Shown here: positions 1 through 11,427 of the stretch, in pieces
How the letters are laid out: every line of letters begins with the position of its first letter
Position numbering within the stretch: the stretch's first letter is position 1
NCBI RefSeq assembly: GCF_009730915.1
Contig: NC_052479.1
Location: 806,001-870,000 of the forward strand
DNA from: Dioscorea cayenensis subsp. rotundata
Lineage: Eukaryota > Streptophyta > Magnoliopsida > Dioscoreales > Dioscoreaceae
Direction: 5' to 3'
DNA: 64,000 nucleotides
Position numbers and translations under genes: made by a program
The notes under the pieces: model-generated
Database searches by the model: none
Told to the model about the DNA's origin: nothing
Seen by the model: the letters and a program-made list of their open reading frames with translations, nothing else

Positions 1-388
1 GTCAACTGAATTGTTTTTTTTCCTCAGGATGATTATTTAGCCGCTTAGGCAAGATTTCTTTTAATTCTTGTGGGCTCACCTATGGTAACTCTTGACAAGG
101 AAAGAGTCCACAACAACAGTCCTCTATGATCATGTTCAAATTGTCAGAGGATGTCAATTTGTTGAATCCTATAATCAGATATCACCTTCATTTGTTGGCC
201 TAGCTTCATGTCTTCTTCATTGGCCATATGGTTCCTCGTTATGTAGTTTAGCTCTTCTAGTCCCTCACTGTTTGGTCCAGCTCCTTCTGGTGCCCAATTG
301 GCCTATCTACTTCCATCTAGGACATCATTGGTTTTACTTGCACTTTTAAAATAATGAGAATGCATGTGATTATCCTTAAGACTTAGGT

Positions 389-775
389 AATTCAGCATGT
401 ACAACTTTTGTGAGAATTCCAGCATGTCTTGAATGACATAGGTAATTCAGCATGCACAACTTTTATGAAGAAAGCGTACATATTGCCAATTACTGTTGCC
501 TTGTGCCCTTTTTGTATAAGTTTTTTTTTCATTTTATAATTTCTTTTTTATTAGTTTGTAAAATTACCTTTATCGCATGGACCTTGTTGTGAATGCAGAT
601 CATGTATTTTGATAAAGAGTTCAAGTATGAGGTAGAGACGATTGGTTATATTGGCATAGGTGAATTTATGGAGAAAATGTTTAGTATATGCATTAAAATT
701 TGCCTTCTTAAGTAATTCAGCATACACAACTTTTGTGAGAATTCCAGCATATCTTGAATGACAGCTATTTTTGGT
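389..775 (+). repeat. Short dispersed motif in three copies
   Basis: The phrase gtaattcagcatgyacaac followed by tttttgtgagaattccagcat-like sequence occurs near 389-425, again in shortened form near 440-470, and a third time near 713-760. The first and third copies also share the following tcttgaatgaca. The copies are direct and diverged by a few bases. They look like remains of a small local duplication rather than a known element. Confidence 0.55.
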
Positions 776-1565
776 AACCTTATTGTAACATGCAACAATC
801 ATACTAGATAATTTTAGCCTATTATCCATTTATTGAATGTCATGTTGCTTTTATGAGAGGTAAAGCTTTACAAATTTTGATTATGGAGCAACTATTATAC
901 TCCTATAATTGTTCAATGCCTTGAATGAGCAGAGTAAACTGTAATGTTTAGGGTTCAAACTTTGTCATATGATGGGCCTCATTTCTAGTCAAACTACATA
1001 TTTTTGCCCATCCTATTTCTCATGGTTATGTGCATTACTAGTTCATGTAGTATACCCAATTTGTTGCACTATCAATGAATAATGTATCTGGCCTATATTT
1101 GGAGTTTTCTTCTCAGGTATTTATCTGGGTCTATTAGATAAACATTGAAGAATGGAGGAGATAATTTCAAGCAGGAGTTTCCAGAGGTGTTGTGTATGTA
1201 AGGGCATATTCTTTTCCCACCATGTTTGTTTTATATTGTATCTTATTTAAAAAGTGGCTGAGAAAGGTTGTTGGAAGCATTCAAATCTCTTTCTTGCAAG
1301 TTGCCTCACATATTCTGTTTGAAAATAAAGAAATACTTAAAGTGGGCAGGAATATGAGTCATCTGTAAGCCTCAATATCATCACCAAAAACTCCAAAAGT
1401 TGCCAATGTGTTTGTACTTAAGTCTGTGGTATCCCAACAACCTTTCTTTTTCATGTTTTTTGTTTTTGGCCTTGTATTTGTTCTCATGTATGTTATTTTC
1501 TTTTTCTCTCCTTTTCCTTCTGCTACTCTTGCTCTTACCTCTCAACCGTTTTTTTAACTTCTTTT

Positions 1566-1569
<4 letters not shown>

Positions 1570-1605
<36 letters not shown>

Positions 1606-1613
1606 TTTGAACA
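1570..1613. repeat. (TA)n microsatellite
   Basis: An uninterrupted TA dinucleotide run of about 43 bases follows a T-rich tract. No coding sequence overlaps it. Confidence 0.9.
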
Positions 1614-1903
1614 ACTCTTAATATCCTCTTCAGCATTTTGAACAATTTGAACTTGATAAGGTAGTAATTTTTTGTTAGACCCAATGTGTTGTCTTGTAGT
1701 CTTATCTCATGCATCTAAAATATTATTATTGATCTTTAAATGCATTGTTTGGTTCAAGTTGCACACATGCTTGCCCATGCTAACCTTAAATTCCGATCCA
1801 GTGTTAGCTGACAATAGTCTACATTAAATATTATTTCATAAAATATATTTTGATTGGTTGGTGTAAGATTAGAAGCATAAGTACGACACTTAGGATTTAG
1901 CCT

Positions 1904-2009
1904 CTTGGTATGCTCAATGTTATATCGAATATATGACCGTAATATTTACGGAGTTTCTTGGTATGCTCAATGTTATATCAAATATATGACCGTAATATTT
2001 ATGGAGTTT
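1904..2009 (+). repeat. 53 bp tandem duplication, two units
   Basis: Units 1904-1956 and 1957-2009 both start cttggtatgctcaatgttat and end gtaatattta-ggagttt, with two substitutions between them. The duplication lies just left of the 1.1 kb repeat copy that starts near 2024. Confidence 0.85.
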
Positions 2010-2023
2010 TTTATGTAATAGTT

Positions 2024-3065
2024 GATGCATGTCTTATTCCTCAAAAGTTATTATTATTCTACAGGCCTTATTGAAGGCCTACCCTTTATTGATCACCAAG
2101 TTCATTGTAGATAATATTAAATCTTTGATGTGGTTCTTTATTTGTCAATTTATTATACTTCTCATTGTTGTTTACTCCTTATAGCTGGTGGTTACTTCTC
2201 ACTGATTTAAAAAATTCTTTCCTATGTTGATCACTTGGTTTGTTGTATATATCATATTGTATATTTGACATATTGCTTTTTTTGCATATTGTGAAGAACA
2301 TTTTTGTACCTTTATCAAGTTCAGACGAATAGTGCTGATTTTTGCTTATCATTATTGTTTGCTACCTAAGGAAATCAAGAAAGTGTAGAAAAAAGATGAA
2401 CATTCCTCCTAGGGATTGACCCATGAGTCAATGTATTGAAGTTGTTTGATGATATATAACGGAGCTTGATTGATGAGGCTAATGAGAACCCCAACATGAA
2501 TCAAAGTATTAGAGTGACAACTTGAATATAGCTATCATATTTGTGTGCATATGATATAAGGTTGTTCTTTAATGGTTAAATTTTGGAATTTTATAGCTTA
2601 AATTTCCTTATTTTTCTAGCATGGCATTCAATTTATTCTTCATTCACACATGTTGGTGATGAGTGGTGTATGTATCCTACTTATTTACAATTATGCTCAT
2701 GGCATCATGGATTATCTTGAAAATATTACATGTTCTGTCTTTTATGTTAATATTTCATACTTGATATTTATGTGTGGCACAAGTTTGTCTACTGCATAAT
2801 GCATGATTAATTTCTGATATGCGATCCTTGTGATCCTGAAATTTATATAACAATGAGCATCCTAATGAAATCTGTGTTTCATTTGATTTTTGTAGACCAA
2901 TTTTTTAAGGCACATTTGTTTTTAGTTAATAAAAAGTTTGCTTGCATTCAAACTCCCAAACCCGCTAATTGTTTTATTTATCACACATATTATTAGCAAT
3001 CTCATCATGCAATTTTTCTTTAGTCTCAAGCTGATGGTTATTAGTCACAAATTCGATCAAACCTA
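2024..3065 (+). repeat. 1.1 kb dispersed repeat, copy 1
   Basis: This stretch is collinear with 8656-9757 on the same strand, with many substitutions and small indels. Shared landmarks in order are gatgcatgtc, aaatctttgatgtg, gaacattcct, cttgacccatgagt, gtgacaacttgaata, gctcatggcatcatgg, gattaatttctgat and caatttttcttt. Similarity stops near the phrase gatcaaacct. No coding capacity was recognised. Both copies contain diverged internal sub-repeats built on tgttgat-(20-25 bases)-tttgatg. Probably a non-autonomous transposon fragment or segmental duplicate. Confidence 0.7.
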
Positions 3066-5384
3066 TCGGTATCTATTTTTTTAATTTTTTTTTTTTACAT
3101 TCTTGGCATTGGCAAAAATAGTGGCCTAACATGTACTTGTCATTCCAATTTTTTGCTTTATTATTATTTATTATTTTATTTTATTTTTTGTGGTTCACTT
3201 GGTTGCTACATCAGCCGCTTAGACATTATTATTTTTTTATTATTAATTTTGTTGCTATTATTTGCAAGGTTCTATTGAGTTTTAATGTATCATTGCTTTT
3301 GAGTTATGTGAAACCTGGTTTTTAGTATATGATCCATGCCTTTTTTCTTGTTCCAACATAATGATATTTTTTATCTTCCATGTGAAGTTATGCTCACTTG
3401 AGTTTGATATTCAGCATCTTTTATACTATTGGTTATTAGCAGCACTAGAAGTTTACTAGCCTTATTTGTGGGATATGCTTGTAGTTAATTATATGAAATA
3501 ATGTCTGAGTTCAAGGAGTAGATTCAATATTTCTTCTTATGATTGTCCACTAAATGTGTAGGATTTAAAAATATTCTTCTATGGTCATGTTTATGTTTTT
3601 CGTTGAAGTGTCTTTTGATGTAAATGTAGGTTAATGGCTAGGGTAACCCACACAAATGTAGCAGTTGACCATAGTCTTAACCTTGATCTAGGGCTTTTTG
3701 AGTATCACATGATATTGCATCAAACCTACCCAAAGTGAGGAAGTTCATTTAATATGAGCTCAGTTAGTTTTAATAGAGTTCAATTATGCTAACATGGTTT
3801 TTTTTTTTAAAGAACTGTTTGTTGGTTTTATTTATGGCCATAAACTATCTAGTTAGTTGTGACATTATTTGGCCACATGGTTTTGCCATATTTTTCATGA
3901 ACTTTATCAGTGTCAAGATTTGGGTTGAACTTAAACGGGGGCCATTTGGTCAACCTAAATTTACATGTTTTCAGTGCGTTCTGTCCAATGTGTATTTGTG
4001 CTCGATCATGCTTTATACAGTTGTATGAAAATAGTCATTGGTTATTTCACAACTTGTGATTGTGGTACATAATTTGAAGAACTTGATTATTTACCCATTA
4101 CTTTTTGATCATATGTGAGTAGTATTATCTCTTTGCATATAAGGTTTATTAAGCATTAATAGGAAATATTTATTTCTTTGTTTAATAAAGAATTTCATGT
4201 TTTTGCTTTCTTATAGCATTTTACTTTTTCTTTTATTTTGTGGATGAAATATATTGAGGAGATATTTATAAGAAATTTGGTGCAGTTTGGTGCAATTTAT
4301 TGTCCAAGACTTGACTACTAATATAGATTATTTGTGTTGACTTATTATTCATTGTTTATTATTAATGATAGCTTGATGATATCTTTCCATCAACTTTGTT
4401 CATCACATAGGGTAAGGGCTCCATGAAACTGCACCTTACATGAGTGATGTATTTCATGCTCTTAAGTTTTTCTTTGATAGCTCTTAAATGAATTGCTTTC
4501 ATCATTTATAACCACCAACTCAAAATTCAAACTTTTTATCAGAAATCTATATAAGGAAATATGCTTGGAACTTGTGTCAAAGGTAAGGCTTGAGAAGATG
4601 AATTTCTTGTTCCTACAAGTTGCTATGATTGTTTGAAAATATTGTAACATATATCTTTCTTCAATATTTAGAACATGTATGCACAATTGCTTTGTTGATA
4701 ATTGTCATTCAAACCAACATATTGAATTTTAATATTTTTGTTCTAGATATTCTAATTTTATGATGTGATATGATTTCGGGCCTTATTGGATTCCAATTTA
4801 TGTGTAATATGAACAAAACAAAATGTGATATTGCTTTGATTACTTAAAACCTTATTGAATATTGAATATAAACCATCAATATTTCTTATGCACCATGAGT
4901 TTGGTATTTGGGCTGAGTGGTGTTTTATCGAATTTTAATGTTTCTTTAGTTTTTTTTATTTGTGTTAGTTCTGAAACTTAGCTAAAAAAAGCTGTTAATT
5001 TTCTTTTTAGTCAAGCTTTATGATGGATCAAATTACACAGCTTGTAGTGCATATAGTTTTTGCAATACAATGTAATGTTTTGTTATGTTTGTTGTCTTTT
5101 TATCACACTGAGCTTTAATTTTCTTCAAATGCTTGGGCTTAGGGTGTAGATAGATGGTTTGTTTTGATGGTTATTTCCATTTTCTTTTTGAAAGATAAGA
5201 ATTTTGATATATAATGGTTTTGGTATTTTAGTTCTTTCATAGCTTAATTTTACTTGGCAGTGAGTTTGATATCTAATGTTCTCATTGTTCGTCATCCCTG
5301 TTGTGTGATTTGATTCCGTCTTTAATTTATCTATATCATTGAAACTTCACCAAAAATTCAATTTTTTTTTATGAATTTTAAGTT
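3066..5384. other. AT-rich non-coding region
   Basis: No exon, RNA gene or recognisable transposon protein was found on either strand. The sequence is T-rich with many short A or T runs. Confidence 0.5.
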
Positions 5385-5925
5385 AATTTGCTTATTTCCC
5401 ATTAAATTTCTCATCTCCAGCAAAGATTGAAATGTTTTTGTCATACGTACAGCAGCTTAATACTTGTCTAATAATTTTAAATCTTTAATACTACAAATAC
5501 ATTATATTACTGTGAAAGAGATTTAAAAACGAAAGTTCTCCAATGAAAAGTAGAAGGATCTCTCTTTTGTAACTATATCTAGAACTATTAATGTAAATTA
5601 GAGCATGTTATTTAATGATTCTTAATAGGCTATTTAACTCAAGTGTCTGGTCTAATTTCCATCAAATTTCTTGTCTCCTCACAAAAGTTGAAGTGTTTCT
5701 ATCATATTAGCAGTAGTATAATAGCTGTCTTGTAAATATTAATTGTCTTTTAATACTCCAAGTAGTTTACTAACATTATATATTGTGAAAGAGTTTTTTA
5801 AAACCAAAAGATCTCTAATGAAAATTAGAAGGATCCCTTTTTCCTAGCAATATCTGAAATTATAAGAGTAAATTAGATCCTGTTATTTAATGATTCTCAA
5901 CAGGCTATCTAAAGCAAGTGTGTCT
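5385..5925 (+). repeat. Tandem duplication of about 270 bp, two diverged units
   Basis: Unit 1 (about 5385-5648) and unit 2 (about 5649-5925) share an ordered set of phrases: aaatttct-gtctcc or aaatttctcatctcc, gtgaaagag, aatgaaaa-tagaaggatc, gtaaattaga, tgttatttaatgattct and aggctat. Divergence is substantial, so the duplication is old. The truncated copia element begins immediately to the right. Confidence 0.75.
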
Positions 5926-7808
5926 AAAAAAATCCTAACTTAAAAAAATTAAATAAATAAATAAATAAAAATGATTGAGACTCAAAAAAGGGGACATCCA
6001 TAGACACATAATACTTCCGACTAGTCGGATGAAACAACCGGTATCCACGTCGGGTGCGGGAATAACCAACAAAGACACATTTAAGCGCACGAGGGCACAA
6101 CTTGTCCAAACAAGGAGTTCAATCCTGAACAAAACCAACATAACCGAAAACACGAGGGGATAAGTGAAACAACTTGGTATCAGGTAGAAGACGATGTAGA
6201 GGAACCTCTCCCCCTAAGGGTGCAGAAGGCATACGATTAATAAGATAGACTACAGTTAAGATAGCATCAGACGACAAATACATAGGAACATTACGCTCTA
6301 CTAAGAGTGCGTGCAACATCCAAGATGTGACAATGCTTTCTTTCAGCAACTCCATTTTGTTGAGAGGTGTGTGGACAGGTGGTTTGATGAATAATCCCAA
6401 AGGATGCACACAAAGAATTTACAGCAGAAGAGACAAATTCTAAAGCATTATCGGTGCGGAGACATTTGAGAACAGTGGAAAATTGATTTTTTATTTCCAA
6501 AATGAATTTTTGAAGGACATCAGCAATAGACCGGCGGTCTTTTAACAAATATACCCAAGACACTAGGGAAAAATCATCAACAAACACAACATAGTAACGA
6601 TGACCTGAAATAGACGTGACCTTAGAAGGTCCCCAAACATCACAATGAACTAAATCAAATAATGACCGACTAGACACTAGAGTAGAACGCTTAAAGGTAG
6701 CACGATGATGTTTACCCAACTGACACGACTCACATTGAAACGACTCGACCCGAATCCAAGGCAAAGTTTGCTGAAGATGACTAAGAGAAGGGTGACCCAA
6801 TTTACAGTGCCATATGAGTGATGACTCGAAGTCAGAAACAGATGCTGCTAAACCACGAGGAATGTCATCACGCACCAAAGTATACACGCCGTCACCACGA
6901 TTGCGCCCCAAACCAATCCTCTTCCCTGTCTGCAGATCCTGAAAAATACAGTGAAAAGGGAAAATTGTTACACTACAATTTAAATGTTTGGTGATCGCAG
7001 AAACGGATAGCAAGTTGACAGGAAATTCAGGTACGTAAAGAACGTCATTTAGTCTAAGCTGAGAGGAAGCTTGCACAACTCCCTCTCCGGACACTAAGCA
7101 CGATCGTCCATCGGTAATTACCACAGAACGAAAAATAGACGGAGAAAGGTTTTGAAAAAAAGATTTTGTACCTATCATGTGAGAAGAGGTCCCAGAGTCA
7201 ATAATCCAGGAACTGTCCCTGGAAGCAAGAAAGGCATTACCTGAGGAAACAGAAGAAGAGACTGTGGTGTGAGACGTTGTGCCCTGTAGCTGCTGGAACC
7301 GTGAAAAGTCAGCTTGAGAGATAGTGAAAAACTGTTCAGCACTAGAAGTGGGTGACGGATCGACCACCTCGGTACTAGCATTGGTCACTGCCGGCGACCA
7401 TGCTCCTCGACCACCACGAGAGGAGCCTTTACCACCACGCCCACGAGAAGCTAGCAAAGCGGACTGATCGGAGGACACAGCAGGCGATGGAGATGTGGAT
7501 GTAGAAGACAGGCGAAGCACGCGAGCATAAACAGCAGCAAGATCAGGCATTCGCTCAGAACTCAGAATAGAGCTCTTCACCTGGTTTTGCATCTCAAGAG
7601 AGAGCCCGGAAAGATATGTGATGACTGCAACTTCATTCCGGTAACGACGAAGGGTGGCCAGATCAAGAACTAATGGCTGGTAAATATCTAGCTCATCCAA
7701 CAGGCTACGAATGTGAGTGAAGAACTGAGGGGCGGTACGATCGCCTTGACGGGCTGTAAACAGTTGCTCATACAACTCAAAAACACAAGATATTATTTTC
7801 ATTTCCAT
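5924..7808 (-). pseudogene. Copia gag end, protease and integrase, frameshifted
   Basis: A 505-codon frame (7808-6291) carries the gag end, the aspartic protease motif WIIDSGTSSHM, a GAG-pre-integrase segment with an H...H...CESC pattern, and the integrase core. The integrase shows HCDVWGP, FVDDFS, RTDNALEF and the QQNGVAERKH region with the catalytic glutamate. The frame shifts near 6300-6400 and continues as NRMPSAPL... and then CVFVGYS, ending near 5924. A glycine/arginine-rich stretch occurs where the CCHC zinc knuckle is expected, but the knuckle itself is missing, which suggests an internal deletion. Reverse transcriptase is absent. Confidence 0.85.
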
Positions 7809-8284
7809 ATGTCAATCTGCACATCTCCCAAATTGCCTTTGCAGTAGTTAACATCACCACACTTCGGGCAATATCTGGCTCCATACTACCAGTCAACCAT
7901 GAGCGCACTGCAGCATCCTCAGCAAGCCAATCAGCATACTTGGCATCCTTCGAGTCCGGCGGATCTGTTGTGAGGTACAATGATTTCTTATGAGCCATAA
8001 GGAACTGCTCAAAACTCTGTTCCCAAAAAACATAGTTCCTCCCATCCAACTCTTGCGAGGTACAATGGAGATTCTTAACTAAAGAATCATGAGACGAAGA
8101 TATGACGACGACAAGACAAATCCTTAAGCAACAAAACAAGGGCATCACTGGTGAGGGCTGAGGAACATCACCAGGTGCCCATAGACTAACGAGAACGGCA
8201 AGAGATGAACTGCGGCTGGCGGTAGAGGTGGCGCCGGTGGGTGGAAGGCTAGGATTTGGAGTGGCAGTGGCAGCGGCTAGGGTT
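7777..8284 (-). pseudogene. Copia gag fragment (UBN2/retrotrans_gag)
   Basis: The frame is open from just after a TAA near 8285. It has a Ser/Pro/Thr-rich N-terminal part and then a gag-like core including LDGRNYVFWEQSFEQFLMA and the segment ending WEMCRLTYGN. The first ATG is at 8145; no earlier ATG is in frame. The frame stops near 7777, while homologous gag sequence continues in another frame from about 7808, so a frameshift near 7800 breaks the protein. This is typical of decayed plant copia gag. Confidence 0.75.
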
Positions 8285-8293
8285 TAACCGAGA

Positions 8294-8305
8294 GCTCTAG
8301 TACCA
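8294..8305 (-). promoter_or_regulatory. Retrotransposon primer binding site
   Basis: The minus strand reads TGGTACTAGAGC right after the LTR end. This matches TGGTATCAGAGC, the common plant copia site complementary to initiator tRNA-Met, at 10 of 12 positions. The position fixes the LTR boundary. Confidence 0.75.
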
Positions 8306-8442
8306 TGTGAAGATAGGAGAAATAGTTTGTATATATCATTAGTAAAGGAGTACAAGGATATATATAGAGAAATATTATGGTTTTGTGGTATGGGCCCAAT
8401 ATGGCCCATTAACCAAATATAAACTATAACATAATTCTAACA
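8306..8442 (-). repeat. 5' LTR of the copia element (137 bp)
   Basis: Read on the minus strand it starts TGTTAGAATTATG and ends CTTCACA, the usual TG...CA form, directly followed by a tRNA-Met-like primer binding site. It is unusually short for an LTR. It contains TATATATA near the middle, a plausible promoter TATA motif. No second LTR is present in the window. Confidence 0.8.
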
Positions 8443-8655
8443 CTTCTTACTTTCTTTTATTTCACCATGTTAGCCAAACAACAATTTTGTTGTTTCGAAG
8501 TTTTTTTGACTGCTTTTATGTCGACTGAAGTGATTATATTATTACGTTACGAAAGGTTATTGGTGAGACTTGGCAGTTCACATATTATCTGGCTTATTGA
8601 AACGAGTTTAGTTTATGTTGATCGCCTGGTTTAGTGGACGCAATCTTGTATATTT

Positions 8656-9757
8656 GATGCATGTCATATTCCACGAAAGTTATTATTCTACAAACCTAAT
8701 TGAAAATTCAAACAGGTCTAGACTATGTTGATTACTAGGTTTGTTTTAGATAATGTTGAATCTTTGATGTGTTCTTTATTTCTCAAAATTTATTATGCTT
8801 CTCGCTGGGGATTATTCCCCATAGCTGTATGATCTAGCTGTTGAGCTGATTCAACAAAATCTTTCGTATGTTGATTACTTTGCTTGTTGTATTTAATGTT
8901 GTATATTTGATACATTTATGTTTTTTTCATTAGTTGGTATACTTATAATGTTGTTGGGTTGTAAGCATATAATTATGGGAACTATATTGTGGAGAACATT
9001 GTTGTACTTTCATCAGATTCAGGCAAATAGTGTTGACTTTGCCTTGCCTTGCTTGTTAGCTTCCTAATGAAATCAGGTACAGGAAAAAAAAAATGAACAT
9101 TCCTGCAAGGGCTTGACCCATGAGTTAATCTATTGAAGAAGTTTGATGATATGTGACTGCCTGATTGATGAGGTCAATGCGAAACTCAACATGAACCAAG
9201 GTATAGAGTGACAACTTGAATATCTATCTTATTTGCGTGCATATAGTATAAAAGTTATTTTTTAATGTTTAAATTTTTTGAATTTTATAGTTTAAATTTC
9301 CTTGTATTTCTAGCATGACATTCAATTTGCTCTTCATCCACACATGTCAGTGATAAGTGGTGCATATATCCTAACGGTTTACACTTGCGCTCATGGCATC
9401 ATGGTTTATGTTGAAAATATCACATATTCAGCCTTTTATATTAATATTTCATAATTGATATTCATGTATGGCATAGTTTTGTCTGCCACGTAATTCATGA
9501 TTAATTTCTGATCCGGTCTCCTTGTGATTATGTGTTTTATATAACAATAAGCATCTTGGATTGTCCATTTCATTTGATTCTTGTAGATCAATTTTTAAGG
9601 CACGTTTTTTATTTTTGGTTAGTTAATATTAATTTCACATCCATTCAAACTCTTGAACTTTTCAATTATTTTATATCACACATATTACAGGTAATTTCAT
9701 TGTACAATTTTTCTTTCAATATCAAGTTGCTGATTATCAATCACGAATTTGGTCAAA
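8656..9757 (+). repeat. 1.1 kb dispersed repeat, copy 2
   Basis: This is the second copy of the repeat at 2024-3065, in the same orientation and collinear over its length. Three internal units near 8610, 8722 and 8863 share a core atgttgat..ct..tttg. The Mutator-like transposase remains begin shortly after it, so the repeat may have belonged to that element, but copy 1 has no such neighbour. Confidence 0.7.
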
Positions 9758-9849
9758 CCAACCAGCGACTTATCATAGTTGAGATGTCACCCCCGCAATG
9801 TGGGATATAGCTAGGAGTTTTCGCATCAATCTAAGATCGCATTAGTGTC

Positions 9850-10189
9850 ACTGCAGTGTTTTTTCAAATGCTACATTTTCTATGTCGCAATGCCCTTGTT
9901 GGGAGAAATATGTTGACAACGTGTATAGGCTTCAGACGGTTTTTAATGTATATGTAAAAAGTTCGAGCTAGTATCAAATGAGGGATATTGGAACCCTTAT
10001 AATGGTCCATGTCTACATCTTGATATTACAATGAGAAGACCGACGAAAGGATGACCAAAATCTAGAAGGATTCACAACGAGATGGATATTAGAGAAGGTG
10101 TGCAGCCAAAACGTTGTGGTTTCTGTCGCAATGAAGGACATAGTCGGCGAAATTGTCCCAACATTGCCGGTTCAAGTAGTCGGTCGTAA
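9850..10189 (+). pseudogene. Mutator-like (MULE) transposase C-terminal relic
   Basis: Split over two frames, the translation gives a SWIM-type tail (CPCWEKYVDNVYRLQ) and then a GYWNPYNGPCLHLD-like segment. A basic RRPTKG-stop-PKSRRIHNEMD stretch and a CCHC zinc knuckle follow, with C-G-F-C, H and C spaced CX2CX4HX4C, ending at TAA 10187-10189. This is the usual end of plant MuDR/MURA-type transposases. One frameshift and an in-frame TGA (probably a decayed CGA codon) show it is dead. The upstream catalytic DDE part was not found. Known from the family: the protein cuts and inserts MULE ends. Confidence 0.75.
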
Positions 10190-10386
10190 TGTACTCTAAA
10201 TGTCTTCTTTGTTGTAATGTTTTATGATGTAAGCTTTCCATATATTTATAGCATGCAAAGACTTATCGTTAAAACCTTTGTTTAAGCATATGAAGAAAAA
10301 ACAAATGCAAAAAAAACACACTACATAGAATACCAAGCAAAAAAAAAACACTAGATGACATCTAATACGACAGTTTAATCTATTGT

Positions 10387-10930
10387 CTACGTTGTCACCT
10401 CTCTAATAAAACATTGAGGTGGATGAATATCTTTGTCATGCAATTCCCGTGGCCTAGGTCTTCGTGCTTGCTCGGCTGGTGAGTCATCATCGGATGATTC
10501 GTCCGAATCATGTATTTGCTGAAGCTGGAGTGTTCAAGTTTGCAACAAAGTACGAAAGGTTAGGAGGTGATTCCAGTCCTGTTGCCAAAATGGAGTTGAA
10601 CAACTAGATTGTCCACGTTCCATAGGTGGATGAGGTTGATACTCAAATCCAATCCATCTCTTGTGCGCAAGTGCCCAATCTGTGTTGATTCTACCTCGAA
10701 GATCATGATCATTGGCCGGTCCAATGCAAACTGGAGCAAGTGGAACACTTTGGCCGAAGCCAAATTGTCTTATCACTCGATCGGTTTGGTGCCACTCAAC
10801 AATTTCGAAGCAAATCAATGATGTAAACGCAGTCCACAAAAGTCTGTCCACAAAAAATGTCGTGTGGCACTTGTACTATTATCTCGTCCGGATCGTAATT
10901 CATCATATAAACTATTCAAAATTGTTTACC
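10387..10930 (-). pseudogene. Plant mobile domain (MAIN/MAIL1-like) gene relic
   Basis: Reading down from about 10930, one frame gives PDEIIVQVPHDI. A shifted frame then gives RLLWTAFTSLICFEIVEWHQ and RVIRQFGFGQSVP, which continue to the aromatic WIGFEY segment. Those phrases are the hallmark of the C-terminal half of the plant mobile domain, found in MAIN/MAIL proteins and in MULE-carried genes. An in-frame TGA near 10535 interrupts an acidic Ser/Asp-rich tail that runs on to TAG at 10387. A frameshift and a stop make this a pseudogene. It faces the MULE transposase relic about 200 bp away, and such domains are often carried by Mutator-like elements, so the two may be parts of one decayed element. 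Confidence 0.75.
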
Positions 10931-11217
10931 AAATAATCAACGATTATTAATACCTAAAATATGTGCATGAATTAGCAGTTGTTTTAACAAATTATTGATA
11001 TCATCTGTTGTTCTGAAACAGCAAAACCTGAAAATGAATTATAGAGGCAAACCAATTGTTTATAGGCCATCCCACCAATAGAGTCATGGCTAAGGCTAAG
11101 CAAATAAACAAGAGTTGTGCTACGTGGCAGTGGCCTGGATTTCCTCCCGAATAGCAAATAAATGGATTCGGCGAATACAAAAACTCAGCGGGGTGCTATA
11201 TAATGCAAGATTTGAAG

Positions 11218-11383
11218 CTATGTCAGGCTCTGTTCAGATACTTTACGAACAGTTGTGTTCTTCTCGTTCGATTCTGGGATGTACCTCCATCCATGTTTAT
11301 TAACACCACTCAATTTCACAGGATCATTTGTGACTTGTAAGCCTGCAGAACAGAATGACAAGAGTAAACAGAATGACATGGAT

Positions 11384-11427
<44 letters not shown>

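Larger units (their letters stand above)
1..2023. other. AT-rich non-coding region
   Basis: No open frame here shows a recognisable domain or a credible exon series. The short frames are low-complexity or hydrophobic translations of T-rich DNA. The stretch contains a dispersed 40 bp motif, a TA microsatellite and a 53 bp tandem duplication, listed separately. It could be an intron of a gene starting left of the window or decayed transposon DNA; nothing seen decides this. Confidence 0.5.
5945..8442 (-). mobile_element. Truncated Ty1/copia LTR retrotransposon
   Basis: On the minus strand the order is a 137 bp 5' LTR, primer binding site, gag, protease, GAG-pre-integrase and integrase. Sequence then stops around 5950 in an AAAT-rich simple repeat, right after the conserved phrase for the segment between integrase and reverse transcriptase (YVSMDVPFFES). 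Reverse transcriptase, RNase H and the 3' LTR are absent. Integrase before any reverse transcriptase gives the copia order. At least two frameshifts interrupt the coding region, so the copy is dead. The flanking target duplication cannot be tested because one end is missing. Confidence 0.9.
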
